Below are positions 1-7,733 of a stretch of 29,271 nucleotides of DNA, in pieces. Each line of letters opens with the position of its first letter. The first letter of the stretch is position 1. Source of the stretch: REEB85 sp018971455. Its GTDB lineage: Bacteria; Pseudomonadota; Alphaproteobacteria; Acetobacterales; Acetobacteraceae. Below the pieces are notes generated by a model. The model ran no database searches. It was given only the letters and a program-made list of their open reading frames with translations, and had not been told where the DNA came from. The translations under genes and the position numbers were made by a program. The stretch lies in assembly GCA_028871195.1 (NCBI GenBank), contig JAGWNT010000046.1:1-29271 (forward strand). Reading direction: 5' to 3'.

Positions 1-352
1 GGAAATCCTCCGGCGTGAACGGCTCGTTGCGGGCGAAATCGTAATAGAACCCGTTCTCGATGGCCGGGCCGATGGTCACCTGCGTGCCGGGGTAGAGCGC
101 CTGCACCGCCTCGGCCAGCACATGCGCCGCGTCGTGGCGGATCATGCCCAGCGCGTCCTCGTCGCGGCGGGTGACGAACATCACGCGCGCATCCTCGGCG
201 ACCGGCGTCGCCAGATCGACCAGCCGGTCATCGAGCTTCATCGCGAGCGCGGCGCGCGCCAGCCCCGGGCCGATGGCGGCGGCGATCTCGGTGCCCGTCA
301 CGGCGCCGTCGAAGCGGCGCACGGAACCGTCGGGCAGGGTGATGGCGGGCAT
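1..352 (-). CDS. thrS: Threonine--tRNA ligase, N-terminal part (cut by left window edge)
   Basis: Only the first 117 codons are present; the rest lies beyond base 1. The peptide begins MPAITLPDGSVRRFDG, a typical TGS domain as found at the N-terminus of ThrRS, and continues into the second domain with a GMIRHDAAHVLAEAV stretch, which carries the HxxxH zinc-type motif of the ThrRS/AlaRS editing fold. The segment TIGPAIENGFYYDF is also characteristic of ThrRS. The full enzyme charges tRNA-Thr in the cytoplasm and edits mischarged serine. The ATG start is preceded by a GAGGA ribosome-binding site with 8 bases of spacing. The gene follows the GT9 gene by 45 bases on the same strand, so it could be read from that operon or have its own promoter inside it. 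Its initiation region is almost identical to that of the M24 gene at 24196. Confidence 0.95.
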   Translation of the reverse strand, partial: MPAITLPDGSVRRFDGAVTGTEIAAAIGPGLARAALAMKLDDRLVDLATPVAEDARVMFVTRRDEDALGMIRHDAAHVLAEAVQALYPGTQVTIGPAIENGFYYDFARNEPFTPEDF

Positions 353-367
353 GGCTGGCGTCCTCGG
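339..367 (-). repeat. 29-base translation-start segment, copy 1 (thrS)
   Basis: Read on the minus strand, this segment contains the thrS ribosome-binding site and ATG (CCGAGGACGCCAGCCATG), then ten more bases of coding sequence after one variable base. It matches 24181-24209 on the plus strand at 28 of 29 positions; the only difference is the first base of codon 2. Seen directly; the reason for the identity is unknown. Confidence 0.85.
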
Positions 368-397
368 CTGCAACAGACTGGGCCGTGCTCTATGGCC

Positions 398-1300
398 TCA
401 CGCCAGCGCCTCGGCAACCCTCTCCACGGACAGATCGGCCAGATCGGCCTCGCGCAGCAGCCGCGGCCAGGCCCCGCCCGGCCCGCGCGGCGCCGTCAGG
501 GCGGGGTCGCTGGCGCCGGAGAACAGCACCACGCACGGCGCCCCGGACGCGGCGGCCAGGTGCATCGGCCCCGTATCGTTGCCGACGCACAGCACGGCCC
601 GCGCGGCGATGGCGAAGATGTCGGCGATCGCCGTCCGCCCGGTGAGGTCGATCGCGCCCCGGCAGGCGGCCAGGATGGGCGCCGCCAGGCCCGCCTCGGC
701 CGCGCTGCCCACCACCACCGGCGTCACCCCGCGCGCGGCGAGGATGGCCGCCAGCGCGCCATAGCGCTCGGCGGGCCAACGCTTGGCCGGCCGGTGCGCC
801 GCAGCCCCGGGCACCAGCAGCGCGTAGCGGGCGGGCAGCGCGGGCGCGGCCCCGTCCAGCCATGCCAGGTCGGGTGCGGGGAAATGCGTGAGCCCGGCCA
901 TCTCCAGCTGCTCGCGCTGGCGCTCCAGCGTGTGCATGAAGGGGCGCAGCGGATTGTCGTGCGGGTGCGAGCAGCCGCGCGCGATGCCGGACCAGGGCGG
1001 CCGGCCGGCGAGCCGGAAATAATGCGAGGAACGCCCCGAAGTTTGCAGATCATAAACGAAATCGAACCCGCGAAGCTGCCGGATCAGCCGGGCCAGCCCG
1101 GGCAGGTTCCACCAGCCCGGCCGGGCATCGACCGCGACATGGTCGAACCACGGCGCCGCGCGCCCGAGGGCGGCAAAGGGCGCGGTGGTGAGCAGCGTGA
1201 TCTCGGCTTCGGGATGGTGCGCACGGATCGCCGCGAAGGGCGCGAAGGACAGCACGAAATCGCCCAGCGCGCCGAGCCGGATGACCAGGATGCGCTTCAT
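398..1300 (-). CDS. Glycosyltransferase family 9 (heptosyltransferase-like)
   Basis: A 300-aa protein of the GT9/heptosyltransferase family, which transfers heptose or related sugars from nucleotide donors onto lipopolysaccharide core or other envelope glycans on the cytoplasmic side of the inner membrane. It starts MKRILVIRLGALGDFVLS, with the family's acceptor-side Asp at about residue 14. The two-domain GT-B pattern is visible: a PGAAAHRPAKRWPAERYG segment at about 164-181 and the donor-site motif NDTGPMHLAAASGAPCV at about 241-257. The ATG overlaps the stop of the upstream GT4 gene as ATGA, so the two are translationally coupled. The specific sugar and acceptor cannot be read from the sequence. 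A longer reading frame exists upstream but has no support beyond this start. Confidence 0.9.
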   Translation of the reverse strand: MKRILVIRLGALGDFVLSFAPFAAIRAHHPEAEITLLTTAPFAALGRAAPWFDHVAVDARPGWWNLPGLARLIRQLRGFDFVYDLQTSGRSSHYFRLAGRPPWSGIARGCSHPHDNPLRPFMHTLERQREQLEMAGLTHFPAPDLAWLDGAAPALPARYALLVPGAAAHRPAKRWPAERYGALAAILAARGVTPVVVGSAAEAGLAAPILAACRGAIDLTGRTAIADIFAIAARAVLCVGNDTGPMHLAAASGAPCVVLFSGASDPALTAPRGPGGAWPRLLREADLADLSVERVAEALA

Positions 1301-2466
1301 CGCCCCGCCCCGGTCCCCCGCGCCAGCACCTCGCGATAGACCTCGATGGTCGCCGCCTGCATGGCCTGGACGGTGAAACGCGCCTGCACCGCGGCGCGCG
1401 CCCGCGCCCCCAGCGCGACCCGCTCCGCGTCCGACAGCGACAGCGCCTGGTCCAGGCACGCCGCCAGCGCCCCGGCATCGCGCGGCGCCACCCGCCAGCC
1501 CGTCACGCCATGCTCGATGGTCTCCACCGCCCCGCCATGGTCGGTGCCGATCACCGGGCGGGCCATGGACTGCGCCTCGATCACCACCCGGCCGAAGCCC
1601 TCCGGCTCGGTCGAGGCATTCACCACCACGTCCGACAGCTTCAGCACCGCCGGCATGTCCTCGGCATGGCCGACGAGCCGCACCCGCGCGCCCACGCCCA
1701 GCCGCTCGGCCAGCGCCACCAGCTCGGCCGCATAGCGCTGCCGCCCCTGGTCGGCGCCGACCAGCACCACGCAGGCCTCGCGATGGGTCATGCGCGCCAG
1801 GGCCTCGATCAGCACGCGCTGGCCCTTCCAGCCGGTCAGCCGCCCCGGCAGCACGATGGTGCGCGCGCCGTCCTCCAGCCGCCAGCCGCGCGCCAGGCGC
1901 ACCAGCCGGTCCACGCCCACGCTGTCCGGGTCGAACACCGCCGGATCGACCCCGCGCGGAATGACGCGGATGCGCGCGGGATCGACGCCGTGGCGCGCGG
2001 CGATCAGCCCGGCGACGAAATGGCTGATGGCGATGACGATCTCGCCCCGCGCCATCACCGCGTTGTAGTGCCGCTTGAAGGGCGCATCCTCGCCATAGGG
2101 CGCGTGGTAGGTGGTGACGAAATGCGCCCCGGTGCGGCGTGCGGCCAGCATCGCCGACCAGGCCGGCGCACGCGAGCGGGCATGGACGATATCGACATGC
2201 TCGCGGCGGATCAGCGCCGCCAGGGCGGCCGCGTTGCGCCAGATGCGCCAGGGCGACTTGGTGTCCAGCGCGAGGCGGATATTGCGCCCGCCGGCGCGCT
2301 CGATGGCCGGCGCCAGCAGGCCCCCGGCGCTGGCCACCAGCGGGCAGCCGCCGGCGCGCGCGATCGCCGCGGTGATCTCCACCGTGCCGCGCTCCACCCC
2401 GCCCCCGCCGAGGGCCGGCAGCACCTGCAGCACCACCGGATAGGGGCCGTCTGGGGTCGCGTTCAT
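1297..2466 (-). CDS. Glycosyltransferase family 4 (GT-B fold)
   Basis: A 389-aa retaining glycosyltransferase of the GT4 type. The N-terminal domain starts with the glycine-rich loop LQVLPALGGGGVERG (about residues 13-27). The C-terminal nucleotide-sugar domain has GRLTGWKGQ (about 208-216) and the EX7E signature within TEPEGFGRVVIEA, glutamates at about 289 and 297. It probably adds a hexose to a lipid-linked or LPS-type glycan on the cytosolic face of the membrane; donor and acceptor are unknown. It is first in a GT4-GT9 pair (ATGA overlap) and starts only 29 bases from the divergent hydrolase gene. The ATG chosen lies where the homologous sequence begins; the frame stays open upstream, but that part is arginine-rich antisense-like sequence. 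Confidence 0.9.
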   Translation of the reverse strand: MNATPDGPYPVVLQVLPALGGGGVERGTVEITAAIARAGGCPLVASAGGLLAPAIERAGGRNIRLALDTKSPWRIWRNAAALAALIRREHVDIVHARSRAPAWSAMLAARRTGAHFVTTYHAPYGEDAPFKRHYNAVMARGEIVIAISHFVAGLIAARHGVDPARIRVIPRGVDPAVFDPDSVGVDRLVRLARGWRLEDGARTIVLPGRLTGWKGQRVLIEALARMTHREACVVLVGADQGRQRYAAELVALAERLGVGARVRLVGHAEDMPAVLKLSDVVVNASTEPEGFGRVVIEAQSMARPVIGTDHGGAVETIEHGVTGWRVAPRDAGALAACLDQALSLSDAERVALGARARAAVQARFTVQAMQAATIEVYREVLARGTGAGR

Positions 2467-2495
2467 CCGGCGCGCTATATCACGGGGCGAACGGA

Positions 2496-3266
2496 ATGAA
2501 AGGACGGCGCGTGCAAGGCAAACCCGAACAGAGCGGCCGGCTCGACCGCGGCGACGGCGTGGAACTCGCATGGTCCCTGCTGGCGGGCCGCGCGCCGACG
2601 ATCGTTTTCCTGCCCGGCTTCGCCAGCGACATGGCGGGCAGCAAGGCGACGGCGCTGCGCGACTTCGCCGCCGCCACCGGCCAGGCCATGCTGCGACTCG
2701 ATTATTCCGGCCACGGCGCCAGCGGCGGCGCCCTCGCCGCGGGCACCATCGGACGCTGGATGGAGGACGCGCTGGCGGTGATCGACCGCCTCGCCGGCCC
2801 CCGCTTCCTGCTGGTCGGCTCGTCCATGGGCGGCTGGATCGCCCTGCTGGTGGCGCTGCGCCGGGCCGGGCGGGTGGCCGCCCTGGTCGGCATCGCCGCA
2901 GCCCCCGACTTCACCGCCCATATGCTGACCGTGGCCGAACAGACCGCCCTGCGGGCGCACGACCAGATTCTGCGCCCCAGCGCCTACGGCGCGCCCACCC
3001 TCATCACCCGCGCGCTGATCGAGGACGGCAACCGCCACCTGCTGCTCGACGGGCCGATCCCGCTCGCCCGCCCGGTGCGCCTGCTGCAGGGCCAGGCCGA
3101 CCCGGACGTCCCCTGGCCGACCGCCCTGCGCATCGCCGAGCGCCTGGCCGGCGGGGACGTGCAGGTGATCCTGATCAAGGATGGCGACCACCGCCTCTCC
3201 CGCCCGCAGGATCTCGCCCTGCTAGACCGGGTTGTTGGGAGCCTCCTCGCGCAGGATGGCGCGTAG
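2496..3266 (+). CDS. Alpha/beta hydrolase, ABHD10-like (probable thioesterase/esterase)
   Basis: A 256-aa cytosolic alpha/beta hydrolase without a signal peptide. Visible features are the beta-strand/oxyanion motif VFLPGFASDMAGSKA (about 37-51), YSGHGASGG (70-78), the nucleophile elbow GSSMGGW with Ser110, an acid region ADPDVPW (Asp202 or Asp204) and His232 in DGDHRLS. The strong FLPGF...DM.G.KA pattern and the DVPW acid loop resemble the ABHD10/YbdG-type serine hydrolases, some of which act as depalmitoylating thioesterases or deglucuronidases; the bacterial substrate is unknown. The ATG at 2496 is used here, but an in-frame GTG at 2511 has a better ribosome-binding site (AAAGGA at 2499-2504, 6-base spacing) and may be the true start. 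The last 45 bases overlap the convergent SDR gene. Confidence 0.88.
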   Translation: MKGRRVQGKPEQSGRLDRGDGVELAWSLLAGRAPTIVFLPGFASDMAGSKATALRDFAAATGQAMLRLDYSGHGASGGALAAGTIGRWMEDALAVIDRLAGPRFLLVGSSMGGWIALLVALRRAGRVAALVGIAAAPDFTAHMLTVAEQTALRAHDQILRPSAYGAPTLITRALIEDGNRHLLLDGPIPLARPVRLLQGQADPDVPWPTALRIAERLAGGDVQVILIKDGDHRLSRPQDLALLDRVVGSLLAQDGA

Positions 3267-4085
3267 CCCCTCGCGGAAGGTCGGATAGAGCCAGCGCAGG
3301 CCGAGCATGGTCTGCGTGCGGGCCGAGGAGACGCGGCGGTTTTCCGCCCAGAAGCTGCGCTGCATGTCGCTCATGCCGGGCTCCGCCTCGGCATAGGGCA
3401 CCTCTGCGGGGGCGGCCACGCCGAGCAGGCCGGCAGCCTCGGCCAGCACCACGGCGCTCTCGGCCGGCTCGTCATCGGCCAGGTTGAGCACGCGCAGCCA
3501 GGGCGCGCGCTCCTGGCGCGCGGCGGCCAGCACGGCGCGCGCGATGTCGTCGCGATGGATGCGCCCGAAGGCGTGGCCGGGCTTGACGATGGCACGGGCC
3601 CGCCCGGCGCGCAGCTCGTCGAAGGGCGAGCGGCCGGGCCCGTAGATGCCGGCGACGCGAAAGATATCGACCGGAACGCGCCCGGCCAGCGCCGCCCAGC
3701 CGGCCTCCGCCGCCACCCGCCGCCGCGCCCGCTCGGAGCTGGGCGCGGGGGGCGTCGACTCGCTCACCCAGCCGCCCTGCCGGTCGCCGTACACCCCGGT
3801 GGTCGAGAGATAGCCCGCCCAGCGCAGATGCGGGGCGTGGCGCAGCGCGGCGCCATGCGCCGCCAGCACCGGATCGCCCGCCTCCCCGGGCGGGGCGGTC
3901 GCCAGCACGTGGGTGACGACCGCCGGCTCGGCCGCCTCGAAGCCCACGATCCGCACGCCGGGCGGCGGATGGGCGCCGGCCGGGTCGCGGCTGGTCGCGG
4001 TCACCGTCATGCCGGCGGCCACCGCAGCGCGCGCGACGGCCGCCCCCGCGTAGCCTAGCCCGAAGATCAGGAGATGGTCCGTCAT
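3222..4085 (-). CDS. YeeZ-like NAD(P)-dependent SDR/epimerase family protein
   Basis: A 287-aa extended-SDR-like Rossmann protein. It begins MTDHLLIFGLGYAG with the nucleotide-binding glycines at about 9-14, followed by TSRDP, typical of NADP-preferring binding. The active-site region STTGVYGDRQGGWVSE (about 94-109) has Tyr99 but no lysine four residues later, so the classical YxxxK pair is absent. The same is true of the E. coli YeeZ-type proteins it resembles. FRVAGIYGPGRSPFD (about 142-156) is the usual second half of the binding pocket. The reaction is unknown; annotations of the family vary between epimerase and reductase. It lies 2 bases after the flavoprotein gene and is the last gene of the probable galU operon; its 3' end overlaps the convergent hydrolase by 45 bases. 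Confidence 0.85.
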   Translation of the reverse strand: MTDHLLIFGLGYAGAAVARAAVAAGMTVTATSRDPAGAHPPPGVRIVGFEAAEPAVVTHVLATAPPGEAGDPVLAAHGAALRHAPHLRWAGYLSTTGVYGDRQGGWVSESTPPAPSSERARRRVAAEAGWAALAGRVPVDIFRVAGIYGPGRSPFDELRAGRARAIVKPGHAFGRIHRDDIARAVLAAARQERAPWLRVLNLADDEPAESAVVLAEAAGLLGVAAPAEVPYAEAEPGMSDMQRSFWAENRRVSSARTQTMLGLRWLYPTFREGLRAILREEAPNNPV

Positions 4086-4087
4086 CG

Positions 4088-5263
4088 TCACAGCCACCGC
4101 AGCTCGGCCGGCAGGCCGAGCAGATGGCGGCCGACGGTTTCGAAATGCGCGCTGCGCGCCTGCACCTGCTGGCAGACCGTGTGCATGTCGCGGAACCGCC
4201 GTTCGAACGGGTTGGCATTGAAGATCGCCGTGGCACCCGCCTCGTGATAGGCCATGTCCACGACCTCGCGCGCCTGGTGAGTGGCAAACGTGGCCGCCAT
4301 GCGGATCCGTGCGCGCTGGTCGAGCGTCAGCGCCGCGCCGCTCTCCAGCGCCGCCTCGCATTGCCGCAGCGTGTCGAGCAGGAAGGCGCGCGCCGCGCCC
4401 AGCTTGGCCTCGGCGAGCGCCACCTGCGTCTGCACCACCGGATTGTCGCGCAGGGTCCGTGTCGTCGAGGCCGGGGTCTTCTCGGCGGCGAGGGCGCGGA
4501 AGGCATCGAGCGTGGCGCGCGCGATGCCCATCGCCACCGCGCCGAACCCCGCAGCATAGAGATGGGTGGTGGTGAAGCGATAGAGCAGCCCGTCATGGCG
4601 CAGCTCGGCCGGATCGTCCCGGCAGACCGTGTAGGCATCCGGCACGAACAGATCGGTGACCGCGTAGCTGTCGCTGCCGGTGCCGCGCAGGCCCATCACC
4701 TGCCAGTTCTCCTCCACCGCGGCGGCGGCGCGGGGGAACAGCATGGTGCGCTCGGCCGGCGCGCCGCCGGCCCCCTCCCGCCAAGCGCCATCTTCCTCCT
4801 GCACCCGGCAATGCCCGCCGAGCCAGGTGGCGTGCCGGCTGCCGGAGGCGAAATTCCAGGTGCCGCGCACCCGATAGCCGCCCACGACGCGCCGGGCGAC
4901 GCCCTGCGGCCCGGCGCCCCAGGCGAGTGCCGCGTCGCACGGCCCCCAGATGGCGCGGGCGACGTCCGGCGCGAGGGAGGCGGCGATCATCGAGCAGCCG
5001 GAGGATTGGCCGATGCACCAGGCGGTGCTGGCATCGGCGCCGGCCAGCACCTCCATCATTTCAACGAAGGCCGAGGGCCGGCACTCATCGCCGTCCAGCT
5101 CGCGCGGCAGCAGGGCACGGAACAACCGGGCGGCGTGCAATGTCTCGAGCAGCGGCGCCGGCAGGCGGCTCTCGGCCTCGATCCGCGGCGCCGCCGCGGC
5201 GATGGCCGGCGCCACGCCCCGCGCCCGCGCCAACGGCTCAGCCTGCCCGATCCTCTCCCGCAT
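4088..5263 (-). CDS. Acyl-CoA dehydrogenase-fold flavoprotein (group D flavin monooxygenase-like)
   Basis: A 391-aa protein with the acyl-CoA dehydrogenase fold. The N-terminal helical domain ends in ADASTAWCIGQSSG (about 76-89), the middle beta domain has VVGGYRVRGTWNFASG (about 126-141) and MGLRGTGSDSY (about 190-200), and the C-terminal helical domain contains the REVVD...GATAIF pattern. This order, with no clear catalytic glutamate of true acyl-CoA dehydrogenases, matches the HsaA/HpaC-partnered hydroxylase and DszC-like branch (group D flavin monooxygenases), which use FMNH2 from a separate reductase. Substrate unknown; no flavin reductase gene is adjacent. The ATG at 5263 has a GGGAGGGG ribosome-binding region about 10 bases upstream; a GTG at 5284 has none, so the shorter form is chosen. 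It lies between the phosphohexomutase and SDR genes, which does not explain its role. Confidence 0.85.
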   Translation of the reverse strand: MRERIGQAEPLARARGVAPAIAAAAPRIEAESRLPAPLLETLHAARLFRALLPRELDGDECRPSAFVEMMEVLAGADASTAWCIGQSSGCSMIAASLAPDVARAIWGPCDAALAWGAGPQGVARRVVGGYRVRGTWNFASGSRHATWLGGHCRVQEEDGAWREGAGGAPAERTMLFPRAAAAVEENWQVMGLRGTGSDSYAVTDLFVPDAYTVCRDDPAELRHDGLLYRFTTTHLYAAGFGAVAMGIARATLDAFRALAAEKTPASTTRTLRDNPVVQTQVALAEAKLGAARAFLLDTLRQCEAALESGAALTLDQRARIRMAATFATHQAREVVDMAYHEAGATAIFNANPFERRFRDMHTVCQQVQARSAHFETVGRHLLGLPAELRWL

Positions 5264-5311
5264 CGGTCGCGCCCCTCCCGTCACCGCGCGCCAGTATCGG
5301 CCAGGCTTCGG

Positions 5312-6721
5312 TCAATGGCCAGAATTGGCGCCCGAGAAATCCGGCGCGTCGAGCCCGGAGGCGGCAAGCTGGACCACCAGCGCCGCCTTCAGCCGTTCCA
5401 GCCCGGCCTCGCTCGACGCCTCGGCCCGCGCCACCAGCACCGCCTGGGTGTTCGAGGCGCGCAGCAGCCACCAGCCATCCTCGGTCTGCACGCGCACGCC
5501 ATCGATGTCGGCGACCCGCGCGCCGGCCGCCTTCAGCCGCCCCGCCACCTCGGCGATGACGGCGAATTTGCGCGTGTCGGCGCAGTCGAAGCGCAGCTCG
5601 GGCGTGTTGACGACCTGCTTCATCGCCAGCCGCACGGCGGAGACCTTGGCGCTCATCCGCGCGACGATGCCGAGCAGGCGAACCGCCGAATAGAGCGCGT
5701 CGTCGAAGCCGTACCATTTATCGGCGAAGAAGACGTGGCCCGACATCTCGCCGGCCAACGGGCAGCCGGTCTCGGCCATCTTGGCCTTGATCAGGCTGTG
5801 CCCGGTCTTCCACATCAGCGGCGCGCCGCCGGCGGCGGCCACCTCGTCGAACAGCACCTGGCTCGCCTTGACATCGGCGATGATGGTCGCCCCGGGCTGG
5901 GCCTTGAGCACGTCCCGCGCCAGTATCACGAGCAGCTGGTCGCCGAACATCATCGCGCCGGTGTCATCGACGATGCCGATGCGGTCGGCATCCCCGTCGA
6001 AGGCGATGCCGAGATCCGCCCCCTCGGCGCGCACCCGCGCCACCAGCGCCTCGAGATTCTTCGCCACCGTGGGATCGGGATGATGGTTGGGGAAACGGCC
6101 GTCGATATCGGGGAACAGCACGGTGTGGTGGCCCGGCAGCCCGGCCACCAGGCGCTTGAGCACCTCGCCCGCGGCGCCGTTGCCATTGTCCCACACCACG
6201 CGCAGGGCGCGGCTGCCGCCATCCCAGTCCTGCAGCAGCCGGGCCACGTACTCCTCGGCGATGTCGATGCTGCGCACCGCGCCGGCGCCCTCGGGCACCA
6301 CGTCGCCGGATGCCGCCATGCGGCCGATCTCGGTGATCTGCGCGCCGAAGAACGGCCGCCCGCCGAGCATCATCTTGAAGCCGTTGTAATCGGGCGGGTT
6401 GTGGCTGCCGGTCAGCATCACCGCGCCACCGGTCTTCATCGTCGTCGCGGCATAATAGAGCATCGGCGTGGGCCCGAGCCCGACGCGAACGACCTCCACC
6501 CCGCTCGCCCGCAGCCCGGCCACCAGCGAGGCCTCCAGCAGCGGCGAGGACACCCGCCCGTCATAGCCGACGGCGACGGCCTGGCCCCCGGCGCGCGCGA
6601 CGATGCTGGCGAAGCAGCGGCCGATGGCGAACGCGTCGGCCTCGTGCAGCGTGCGCCCGACAATGCCGCGAATATCGTATTCGCGCAGGATGGTCGGATC
6701 GAAATCGTGACGGAAATGCAT
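5312..6721 (-). CDS. Phosphomannomutase/phosphoglucomutase
   Basis: A 469-aa alpha-D-phosphohexomutase that interconverts hexose 6-phosphates and 1-phosphates through a phosphoserine enzyme. All four active-site loops are seen: the phosphoserine loop TGSHNPPDYNGFK with Ser106, the magnesium loop DGDADR with Asp241, Asp243 and Asp245, the sugar-selecting loop GEMSGH (about 323-328), and the phosphate-binding loop RASNT (420-424). The length and loop sequences fit the bifunctional PMM/PGM type (AlgC, PgmG) rather than GlmM. The loop is followed by Gln where many homologues have Glu, as also occurs in alphaproteobacterial members. It lies 25 bases downstream of galU on the same strand, so the pair plausibly feeds glucose-1-P to UDP-glucose synthesis and mannose-1-P to GDP-mannose synthesis. 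Confidence 0.95.
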   Translation of the reverse strand: MHFRHDFDPTILREYDIRGIVGRTLHEADAFAIGRCFASIVARAGGQAVAVGYDGRVSSPLLEASLVAGLRASGVEVVRVGLGPTPMLYYAATTMKTGGAVMLTGSHNPPDYNGFKMMLGGRPFFGAQITEIGRMAASGDVVPEGAGAVRSIDIAEEYVARLLQDWDGGSRALRVVWDNGNGAAGEVLKRLVAGLPGHHTVLFPDIDGRFPNHHPDPTVAKNLEALVARVRAEGADLGIAFDGDADRIGIVDDTGAMMFGDQLLVILARDVLKAQPGATIIADVKASQVLFDEVAAAGGAPLMWKTGHSLIKAKMAETGCPLAGEMSGHVFFADKWYGFDDALYSAVRLLGIVARMSAKVSAVRLAMKQVVNTPELRFDCADTRKFAVIAEVAGRLKAAGARVADIDGVRVQTEDGWWLLRASNTQAVLVARAEASSEAGLERLKAALVVQLAASGLDAPDFSGANSGH

Positions 6722-6746
6722 GGAACCTCGGCGGGCTGCGGAAGGA

Positions 6747-7616
6747 TCAGACGTAGTTCTTGAGGAAGCTGCGCACGGCGCCGGCCATTTCCGGCCGCTT
6801 CAGCGCGAAGGCGATCTGCGCCTCGAGGAAGCCCACCTTGTCCCCGCAATCGAAGCGCCGCCCCTCGAAGCGCAGGCCATGGAACGGCACATGGCCGATC
6901 AGCTTGGCCATCGCGTCGGTCAGCTGCACCTCGTTGCCGGCGCCACGCTCCATGCGGCTGAGATGCTCGAGAACCTGCGGCATCAGCACGTAGCGGCCGA
7001 TGATCGACAGGTTGGAGGGCGCATCCTCCGGCCGCGGCTTCTCGACCAGCCCGCGCACCTCGACGAGCCGGCCGTCATCATGGCCGATATCGAGGATGCC
7101 GTAGCGGTTGGTCTGCTCGCGCGGCACTTCGGTGACCGCCACCACGCAGCCGCCGGTCTGGTAATAGGCGTCGGCCAGCTGCATCGTGCACGGTGTCTCG
7201 GAGAGCACGAGATCGTCCGGCAGCAGGATGGCGAACGGATCCTCGCCGATGAAGGCGCGCGCGCACCAGATGGCGTGGCCGAGGCCGAGCGGCTCCTGCT
7301 GGCGGACCGTCACCACGGCGCCGGGGGGCAGCTGCGCCTCCCGCAGCAGGGCGAGCTCGGCATCCTTGGCGCGCGCGCGCAGCGTGCTCTCGAGCTCGTA
7401 GGCAATGTCGAAATGCTCGACGATGGCGGTCTTGCCGCGCCCGGTGACCAGGCAGAATTGCTGGATGCCGGCCGCCCGCGCCTCCTCGACGGCGTACTGG
7501 ATCAGCGGCTTGTCCACCACCGGCAGCATCTCCTTGGCCATCGCCTTGGTGGCGGGCAGGAAGCGCGTGCCGAGTCCGGCAACGGGCAGCACGGCCTTGC
7601 GCAGCGGCTTGATCAC
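6747..7616 (-). CDS. galU: UTP--glucose-1-phosphate uridylyltransferase
   Basis: A 289-aa GalU enzyme, normal length for the family, making UDP-glucose from UTP and glucose-1-P in the cytoplasm. The nucleotide-binding signature AGLGTRFLPATKAMAKEML (about 13-31) is near the N-terminus and is followed by VDKPLIQYAVEEA. Further family motifs are LGLGHAIWCA, LLPDDL, the sugar-binding VEKP segment and DCGDKVGFLEA near the C-terminus. The start codon is GTG at 7616; it is supported by a strong GGGAGGA ribosome-binding site (plus-strand 7626-7632) with 9 bases of spacing. It appears to be first in a minus-strand set galU, phosphohexomutase, flavoprotein, SDR. A hairpin lies in its leader at 7650-7673. 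Confidence 0.96.
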   Translation of the reverse strand: MIKPLRKAVLPVAGLGTRFLPATKAMAKEMLPVVDKPLIQYAVEEARAAGIQQFCLVTGRGKTAIVEHFDIAYELESTLRARAKDAELALLREAQLPPGAVVTVRQQEPLGLGHAIWCARAFIGEDPFAILLPDDLVLSETPCTMQLADAYYQTGGCVVAVTEVPREQTNRYGILDIGHDDGRLVEVRGLVEKPRPEDAPSNLSIIGRYVLMPQVLEHLSRMERGAGNEVQLTDAMAKLIGHVPFHGLRFEGRRFDCGDKVGFLEAQIAFALKRPEMAGAVRSFLKNYV

Positions 7617-7649
7617 GGAACTCGATCCTCCCTTCGGCGACGATAACGC

Positions 7650-7673
7650 GGCCGGTGCGGTATCGCACCGGCC
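7650..7673. terminator. Perfect 10-bp GC hairpin between the DMT transporter and galU
   Basis: GGCCGGTGCG at 7650-7659 is the exact reverse complement of 7664-7673, with a 4-base loop (GTAT). It lies after the stop of the minus-strand transporter gene (7734) and about 34 bases upstream of galU. No T-tract follows on either strand, so it is not a classical intrinsic terminator. It could end or attenuate read-through from the transporter gene, or be a leader element of galU. Confidence 0.4.
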
Positions 7674-7733
7674 ACCGGCCGAATTATGGCAGGTTTCCCC
7701 GCCGCGCCGCGACCCCCCGCCGGCGCGGGCGGC

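Noticed and set aside
2471..2481. TATAT-like -10 promoter element in the 29-base gap between the GT4 gene and the hydrolase
   Set aside because: No acceptable -35 element at the right spacing on either strand, and the gap is too short to judge; not listed as a feature.
3222..4085. Calling the SDR inactive because the YxxxK lysine is missing
   Set aside because: The YeeZ-type relatives that I know also lack this lysine, so the absence is a family trait and not evidence of decay.
4124..6763. Long plus-strand open frame (about 880 codons) opposite the flavoprotein and phosphohexomutase
   Set aside because: The opposite strand carries two genes with complete active-site motifs; this frame is His/Arg/Gly-rich shadow sequence without motifs.
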